A stretch of 27,833 bases of DNA, from the NCBI GenBank assembly GCA_025980625.1, contig JAICXG010000006.1, positions 1 through 27,833 on the forward strand, read 5' to 3'. Both the position numbers and the translations under genes were made by a program. Source of the DNA: Chthoniobacterales bacterium (lineage in GTDB: Bacteria > Verrucomicrobiota > Verrucomicrobiia > Chthoniobacterales > UBA10450). The notes under the pieces are model-generated. The model had not been told where the DNA came from and made no database searches. It was given only the letters and a program-made list of their open reading frames with translations. Of this stretch, positions 23,231 through 27,833 are shown one piece after another; the stretch's first letter is position 1, and every line of letters begins with the position of its first letter.

Positions 23231-26200
23231 TTAGAACTTCTTCGTCAGCTGGACGTAGACGAAGCGGCCCGTCGCATCATAAAGGAAGCCGGGATACTTC
23301 GTGGCGTTTCCGCCGAAGCCATAGGATTTCGGAGGATCGATGCCGAAGATGTTGTCGCATCCAAGAGTGATGGTCGTGCCATTCAGAACTCGCTGCCATA
23401 CTGGCATGCCGGCGTTCGCGGTCTGTGAAGCAGCCATTTCGGTCTGCTTACCATCCTTACCCTTCATCATGTCTTTGGCATCCTTCGAGTATCCGGCGAC
23501 TGGCTGGTTCTCGACCGGAGCAACGAAGGTGAAGTCGTAGGAAGCCTGGCCATCGATGAACCAAGTCTGCCTCACCCAATGGTTGCGGCCAAATCCTGTC
23601 AACTCGTGGAACCCGTCATAGAACCGGGCTGTGCCAATCAGGTCAAAGCCATTCCAGTTCCAGTCGAGCCGCGAGATTCCGCGCCACCGGAGGTAGCCAT
23701 CGTCGGATGTCGAGAGCAGGCCCCCGACCGGCAGGCCAGCGGCCTGTAGTGTCGGTGTACCTTCCGTCGACTTGATTTTGAACGAGTTCAGATACGAAGC
23801 CTGCGTCAGAGTTGTGAACGTGCCCCATGGCGATGCATACACATACTGCAGACCGAAGTCGATACCGTTAGCTCGGATTGATCCGCTGTTGATGAACGGA
23901 ACAAAGATCCGGCTAATAAAGCCGGAGCTGTCACGTTGGACGATTTCGCCTGGGAGCAATCCGCCCGTCGCTTCACGCTGCAGGATACCTCCGATGCTCG
24001 ATTGAATGACTTGACCGGTCCGCTCAGTATCCCAAAGATCAACCGTGGCGGTAAAGCCGGGGACGAACTTCGGTGACCAGACAACGCCTGCGGTCCACGA
24101 GACAGAGTCTTCCGGTTGCAGGAACGGACTGCTGGTGAAGACGACGTTCTGCTCAGGCTCATTGCGGAGCGGATTCTTTGAGCCATCCGGCAAGAAGAGA
24201 GGAACGTTCGGCCCTCCCAAAGAGGTGGGCAGAGTGTCGAAGACTGGCGTGAGCGCCGAAGTCGGGCTGCCGAAAAGTTCGATCAGCGACGGCTCGAGGA
24301 AGCCCTTGCCGATTGTAGAACGAATCGTGAGCGTTTCGTCGAACGGCTGCCAGCGGATGCCGAATTTTGGCACCGTGACGTTGGTGTTGTTGTTTTTGAA
24401 CTCTTCATATCGCACCGCAGCCGACAATTCCAGGGAGTAGAAGCCCGGGAAGTTGAAGGTCGGGCTGGTGATCGGGATGTTCGATTCCGCGTAGATGGCC
24501 CAATCCCGCCGACCCGCATTGGTATTCGCACCAGTGGAGCTGCCAGCGATATCACCTTCAAGTGAGAGTTCATCGACTTGCTGTTCCAACTGCTCACGCC
24601 GGAACTGGCCACCGAAGGCGAAGCCGACTCCGCCGGCGGGCAACTTGAAGAGCGAGGTTGTATAGATGTTCAGGTCAAGCGTGGCCAATGTAGAGGTATC
24701 AACATCTTTCGGGTGAATCGTCGCAAAAGCGACATCCGCAACGTTGCCCGGGATCACCGGACCCTTCAGGGCGTCGCCAAACGGATTGAACGCAATCCCA
24801 CCCGCGAGCGCCCCGCCGGTTTGAAAGATCGGCGAGTTTTGATTCAGGACCTCCGACAGCCGCGAGTTGGAGACGAGCGTGCCAAACGAAGTAACCTTAA
24901 CCTTACTGTAGCGGAAGCCGCCATCATAACCCCAGGTACCGTCGAACAGCTTGTCTCCCTTCAGGCCGATCGTGGCCAGGAAGTTGTCCGTCGTGTTGTC
25001 AAACAGACGGTTGCCGAATTCCAGGAAACGAGCACGGCTGCCTCCCGAGATGATCTGATTGAACGGATTGAATGGGTTGAATGCATCCGCCGGCAAACCG
25101 GTCTCCGCAAAAGTCGGCGTATCCGGCGGTGAGACGCCGTTCAGATTGGTTCCCGGCGGGATCGCGATCGTCACTGCGCCAGGCGTTTCAAAGTTGCCCG
25201 TGGCTGTCGGGGCCAATTCGTCATGTGATTTGCTGTACTCGTAGAACATGTCGCCAAACAGCACCATCTGATCGCCAAAGATTTTGTGCGTGAAGTTGAC
25301 GAATCCGCCGTAATTCTCGAGCCGCGGGAATGAGCTTGAGAACAGGTTGAAGTCGAACCCAGGCAGGATCGAGAATGGTGCTCTTGGTCTCGCAGCCGAA
25401 TAGATATACTGCGAAGCCGGCGCAAGACCGTTCGAACCCGTCGGCGCGGTGCCGAAGAAGACGCTTGGCAAACCGTCCAGATTGCCAACAGGGCCAAAGC
25501 CCGGGGGTGGCGTCCCGCCAGCCGCGACCACCTGGTCAAAAGTGAGCTGCAGGTTATACGGAGTGGCGTTGCTGCTCAGGAATGGCGGCTTCAGAGAGAA
25601 ACCACGATCGTGGTTAAAGATCGAATTGCGATGATAGTAGTTCATCGAACCGGTGATGCTCGTATTCTCATCGCCGACACCGAACACGGTCGAAGCTCGG
25701 AATTCACCGGAATCCTTGTCCAGCGTATTGCCGTATTCGACCGAGACCTCGGCGCCCTTGTAGTCGTGACGCAGCTTGATGTTAACCACGCCCGCGACCG
25801 CGTCAGCGCCGTAAGTAGTGGAGGCGCCGTCCTTCAGAATTTCGATGCTCTCGATCGCCGATTCGGGAATCGAACGCAGGTCGAAGAAGGCTGCGGTGCC
25901 ACCGGCGCCGATTGGATAGGGAGCAAGGCGTCGTCCATCAATCAGGACGAGCGTCGCTTCCGGGCCCAGGCCGCGCAGCGAGATTGACGAAGCACCCGGA
26001 GTAAATCCGGTGCCGTTGTTCGAAATCGGAATGCCGCCGCCGTTGGCGACCGGGAGGTCCTTGATCAGTTCTTCGGCGGTGCGCTGCGGCGATTTGTTGA
26101 TCAGGTCCCGATTGATGTTTAGGACTGGGTTCGGCCCGACTTCCTGTGCCGTCGGGATGTTCGAACCAGTCACGATGATGCGCTCGGTTTCGGCAACCCC

Positions 26201-26404
26201 GCCCGTCGCATTCTGCGGCGGCTGGTTCGTGCCACTGACCGGAGCGGCGCCGGTCGCTTCCGGCGCATTTAACGGTTGGGCCGCACTCTGCGCCGCGGGC
26301 GAAGGCTGCTGCGCGAACAACGAGCCTGCAAGAATTGGAATCGCTGCGCCGACCGCGAGGGCCGTACGGAGTGATGCCAACTTTCTGACTGTAGTTGTGA
26401 TCAT
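23231..26404 (-). CDS. TonB-dependent outer-membrane receptor
   Basis: 1057 residues from ATG 26404, chosen because GGAGA lies just upstream; ATG 26416 has none. Signal peptide at 1-32 (LRTALAVGAAIPILAGSLFAQ). A Pro/Ala/Gln/Asn-rich linker follows, then the plug: ERIIVTGSNIP, LRGLGPEATLVLIDGRRLAPY, IESIEILKDGASTTYGADA and VAGVVNIKLR. The long beta-barrel part is rich in aromatic residues and ends in YVQLTKKF, with the terminal Phe used for barrel assembly. A TonB box is not clearly visible. It takes up a large substrate, possibly oligosaccharide or siderophore, across the outer membrane; the neighbours do not decide which. It has no exact 9-mer copies in about 3.2 kb. Confidence 0.96.
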   Translation of the reverse strand: MITTTVRKLASLRTALAVGAAIPILAGSLFAQQPSPAAQSAAQPLNAPEATGAAPVSGTNQPPQNATGGVAETERIIVTGSNIPTAQEVGPNPVLNINRDLINKSPQRTAEELIKDLPVANGGGIPISNNGTGFTPGASSISLRGLGPEATLVLIDGRRLAPYPIGAGGTAAFFDLRSIPESAIESIEILKDGASTTYGADAVAGVVNIKLRHDYKGAEVSVEYGNTLDKDSGEFRASTVFGVGDENTSITGSMNYYHRNSIFNHDRGFSLKPPFLSSNATPYNLQLTFDQVVAAGGTPPPGFGPVGNLDGLPSVFFGTAPTGSNGLAPASQYIYSAARPRAPFSILPGFDFNLFSSSFPRLENYGGFVNFTHKIFGDQMVLFGDMFYEYSKSHDELAPTATGNFETPGAVTIAIPPGTNLNGVSPPDTPTFAETGLPADAFNPFNPFNQIISGGSRARFLEFGNRLFDNTTDNFLATIGLKGDKLFDGTWGYDGGFRYSKVKVTSFGTLVSNSRLSEVLNQNSPIFQTGGALAGGIAFNPFGDALKGPVIPGNVADVAFATIHPKDVDTSTLATLDLNIYTTSLFKLPAGGVGFAFGGQFRREQLEQQVDELSLEGDIAGSSTGANTNAGRRDWAIYAESNIPITSPTFNFPGFYSLELSAAVRYEEFKNNNTNVTVPKFGIRWQPFDETLTIRSTIGKGFLEPSLIELFGSPTSALTPVFDTLPTSLGGPNVPLFLPDGSKNPLRNEPEQNVVFTSSPFLQPEDSVSWTAGVVWSPKFVPGFTATVDLWDTERTGQVIQSSIGGILQREATGGLLPGEIVQRDSSGFISRIFVPFINSGSIRANGIDFGLQYVYASPWGTFTTLTQASYLNSFKIKSTEGTPTLQAAGLPVGGLLSTSDDGYLRWRGISRLDWNWNGFDLIGTARFYDGFHELTGFGRNHWVRQTWFIDGQASYDFTFVAPVENQPVAGYSKDAKDMMKGKDGKQTEMAASQTANAGMPVWQRVLNGTTITLGCDNIFGIDPPKSYGFGGNATKYPGFLYDATGRFVYVQLTKKF

Positions 26405-26441
26405 TAGTTTCTCCATTGGTGTTTGGTTAGGTTTGGCGGTG

Positions 26442-26500
26442 AGAATTCAGGAAGAATTCCACCGTGACAAGCGTTTTTTTCATTTTTTTTAATTTTTTTT
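26442..26500 (-). promoter_or_regulatory. Phased A-tract region upstream of the TonB receptor gene
   Basis: On the minus strand three A-runs of 8, 8 and 7 bases (26500-26493, 26490-26483, 26480-26474) are spaced by almost exactly one helical turn. This is the textbook arrangement for intrinsically bent DNA or an UP element. They are followed at once by TTGTCA (26470-26465), a plausible -35 box. At the right distance the -10 is weak (AATTCT, 26447-26442). Two AGAATTC copies (26442-26448 and 26453-26459, 11 bases apart) lie in the spacer and may be an operator. Start site and regulator are inferred, not shown. Confidence 0.5.
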
Positions 26501-26646
26501 GAACGCAGTTCCAAGCCCGCTTGTCGCGTCCTCTGCTTTGGAGCAGGCTCTGTGCCTCCAACCGCATGGACGCTCTCGCTCGGTGTTCGCGGCTTGAGAA
26601 ATCCAATTGACCTTTGCTGCGGCTCCGGCAATCTATCGCCGTTTTT

Positions 26647-27833
26647 ATGCAATTGGTCAGTGCATTTTCCCGCCCGCAGTTCGTGCCCAAAGTCCCGGTC
26701 CGCGCCCCAGGCAAAAACCTCTGGATTCTGAACAGTTGGCGCGACCTGATTCTTTACGTCGGCACGCCGCTCCTGCTCATCCCGCTGTTTGCAGTCGCGC
26801 AAACCCGTTGGAGTGCGCAGGACATTTACCTCTTTGTCGGCGCGTTTGGCGCGGTCGGACATCACCTTCCCGGAATGATCCGGGCGTACGGCGACCGCGC
26901 CTTGTTCGAGCGGTTTCGCTGGCGCTTTATCATTGCTCCTATTTTTCTCCTCCTCGTCTGCGTCAGCTTCACGGTTTGGGATTTGCAGGGCATCGTGCTG
27001 ATGGCCTTTTTCTGGGGCGTCTGGCATGGGATGATGCAGACCTACGGGTTCTGTCGCATCTACGACGCGAAAGTCGGGTCCTTCGCCGCTCTCACCCGGC
27101 GGCTGGATTTCGCGCTTTGTGCCAGTTGGTTTGCCGCGGCGGTCTTGCTATCGCCTTCGCGGATGAACGACACGCTCAAGACCTATTACGCCAGTGGCGC
27201 TCCTTTCATCCCGCCGCACGTTTTTCACACGCTTCAGCAGACGGTCCTGTGGGTCGCAATCGCAATCGCGATTCTCTTCGTGCTCAATTTTGCGCGCGGC
27301 TGGCTCGCCGGACAACGGCCTAACCCAGTTAAACTCGCCCTTCTCGGCACGACCATCGCCTTCTGGTGGTTCTGCAACAATGGCGTGAGAAATATCCTCG
27401 CCGGCATTGCCCTCTTCGAGGTTTTCCACGACGTGCAGTACCTCTCGATCGTTTGGATCTATAACCGTAACCGCGTGGAAAAGGACCGTTCTATCGGCGG
27501 CTTCATGCGCTTTCTCTTCCGCCGCAGTGGTTCCCTTCTTGGTCTTTATATCGGGCTCGTACTTGCCTACGGCGCGTTCGGCTACTTCAACAACCTGATG
27601 GAAACGAGCTTTAAACAGTTTCTCACCGGAGTCGTCGCGGCTTCGGGCATGCTCCATTTTTACTATGACGGTTTTATCTGGAAAGTGCGCGAACGTTCCA
27701 CGCGCGAATCCCTCGGCCTGAGCGGCAGCGCCAGCGCAGCCGCGACAAGCCAAAGCTTCAGTCCCGGTCCGCTGCTCCACGTCCTAAAATGGGTGGCGGC
27801 ATTCGTCATCCCGCTCGGAGCACTTTGGATTGC
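26647..27833 (+). CDS. Polytopic membrane protein with conserved histidines, 3' end outside window
   Basis: The frame begins at ATG 26647 and stays open to the window edge (395 codons). Hydrophobic helices recur throughout, for example WRDLILYVGTPLLLIPLFAV, FIIAPIFLLLVCVSFTVWDL, QTVLWVAIAIAILFVLNFA and SLLGLYIGLVLAYGAFGYF. Histidine-bearing stretches lie at or near helix ends: GAVGHHLPGMIRAYG, FFWGVWHGMMQTYGF, FEVFHDVQYLSIVW and MLHFYYDGFIWKVRE. They may bind a metal or haem. I do not recognise the family with confidence. It is divergent from the TonB receptor, with about 240 bases between. A two-mismatch version of the 9-mer lies at 27318. No good ribosome site precedes ATG 26647. Confidence 0.75.
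   Translation, partial: MQLVSAFSRPQFVPKVPVRAPGKNLWILNSWRDLILYVGTPLLLIPLFAVAQTRWSAQDIYLFVGAFGAVGHHLPGMIRAYGDRALFERFRWRFIIAPIFLLLVCVSFTVWDLQGIVLMAFFWGVWHGMMQTYGFCRIYDAKVGSFAALTRRLDFALCASWFAAAVLLSPSRMNDTLKTYYASGAPFIPPHVFHTLQQTVLWVAIAIAILFVLNFARGWLAGQRPNPVKLALLGTTIAFWWFCNNGVRNILAGIALFEVFHDVQYLSIVWIYNRNRVEKDRSIGGFMRFLFRRSGSLLGLYIGLVLAYGAFGYFNNLMETSFKQFLTGVVAASGMLHFYYDGFIWKVRERSTRESLGLSGSASAAATSQSFSPGPLLHVLKWVAAFVIPLGALWI

Noticed and set aside
26404..27027. Minus-strand frame of 207 codons upstream of the TonB gene
   Set aside because: Antisense to the membrane protein and running through the A-tract region; low-complexity Lys/Glu translation.
1..27833. CRISPR arrays, tRNA/rRNA genes, insertion sequences, replication origin
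   Set aside because: No regularly spaced repeats, no cloverleaf or rRNA signature, no transposase frame and no origin-type clusters were seen by eye.

Overview
The window is a GC-rich (roughly 60 %), densely coded bacterial chromosome segment. Gene content points to a Gram-negative heterotroph: a TonB-dependent receptor, lipoprotein and signal-peptide genes, and an ECF sigma/anti-sigma pair. HprK next to HPr and enzyme I, a DUF151 bifunctional nuclease, a KaiC-like ATPase and a short 'TTTCGGATTTCGTCATT'-type dispersed repeat fit Verrucomicrobiota (Spartobacteria/Chthoniobacterales-like) best. That assignment is inference; no rRNA or other phylogenetic marker is present.

Layout: (1) 1-2202, minus strand: hypothetical protein, ECF sigma factor, membrane anti-sigma-like protein and a secreted protein cut by the window edge, tightly packed as one operon. 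(2) 2406-7264, plus strand: small unknown protein, double-domain KaiC-like ATPase, a PAS-PAS hybrid histidine kinase, then a small membrane protein. (3) 7421-14953, minus strand: an OmpR-type response regulator followed by a lipoprotein L,D-transpeptidase, a GlcD-like FAD oxidase, a secreted double-psi-barrel-like protein, a sorbosone-dehydrogenase-type beta-propeller, an FkbM methyltransferase, RlmN and a ferritin-like protein. (4) 15074-18170, plus strand: hprK, HPr and enzyme I, a regulatory-type PTS with no permease in view. (5) 18222-20830: bifunctional nuclease (minus) and arginine decarboxylase speA (plus), divergent. (6) 20917-22919: a very short secreted protein that looks like only the start of a TonB-receptor plug (minus), then a SAM methyltransferase and a sulfotransferase (plus). 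(7) 23231-27833: a large TonB-dependent receptor (minus) with a clear terminator and a phased A-tract upstream region, and a polytopic membrane protein (plus) that runs off the window.

The most striking signal is not a gene. The 9-mer GCCTAACGA (or its complement TCGTTAGGC) occurs 21 times exactly, and at least 10 more times with one mismatch, against about 0.2 exact copies expected by chance. Copies lie on both strands, mostly inside genes, in four different reading phases, and supply two stop codons. Density is about one per kb over the first 21.7 kb, and there are no exact copies in the kaiC/kinase block or in the last 6 kb. This is how a DNA uptake sequence (DUS/USS) of a naturally transformable bacterium behaves, and I know of no such sequence described for this group.
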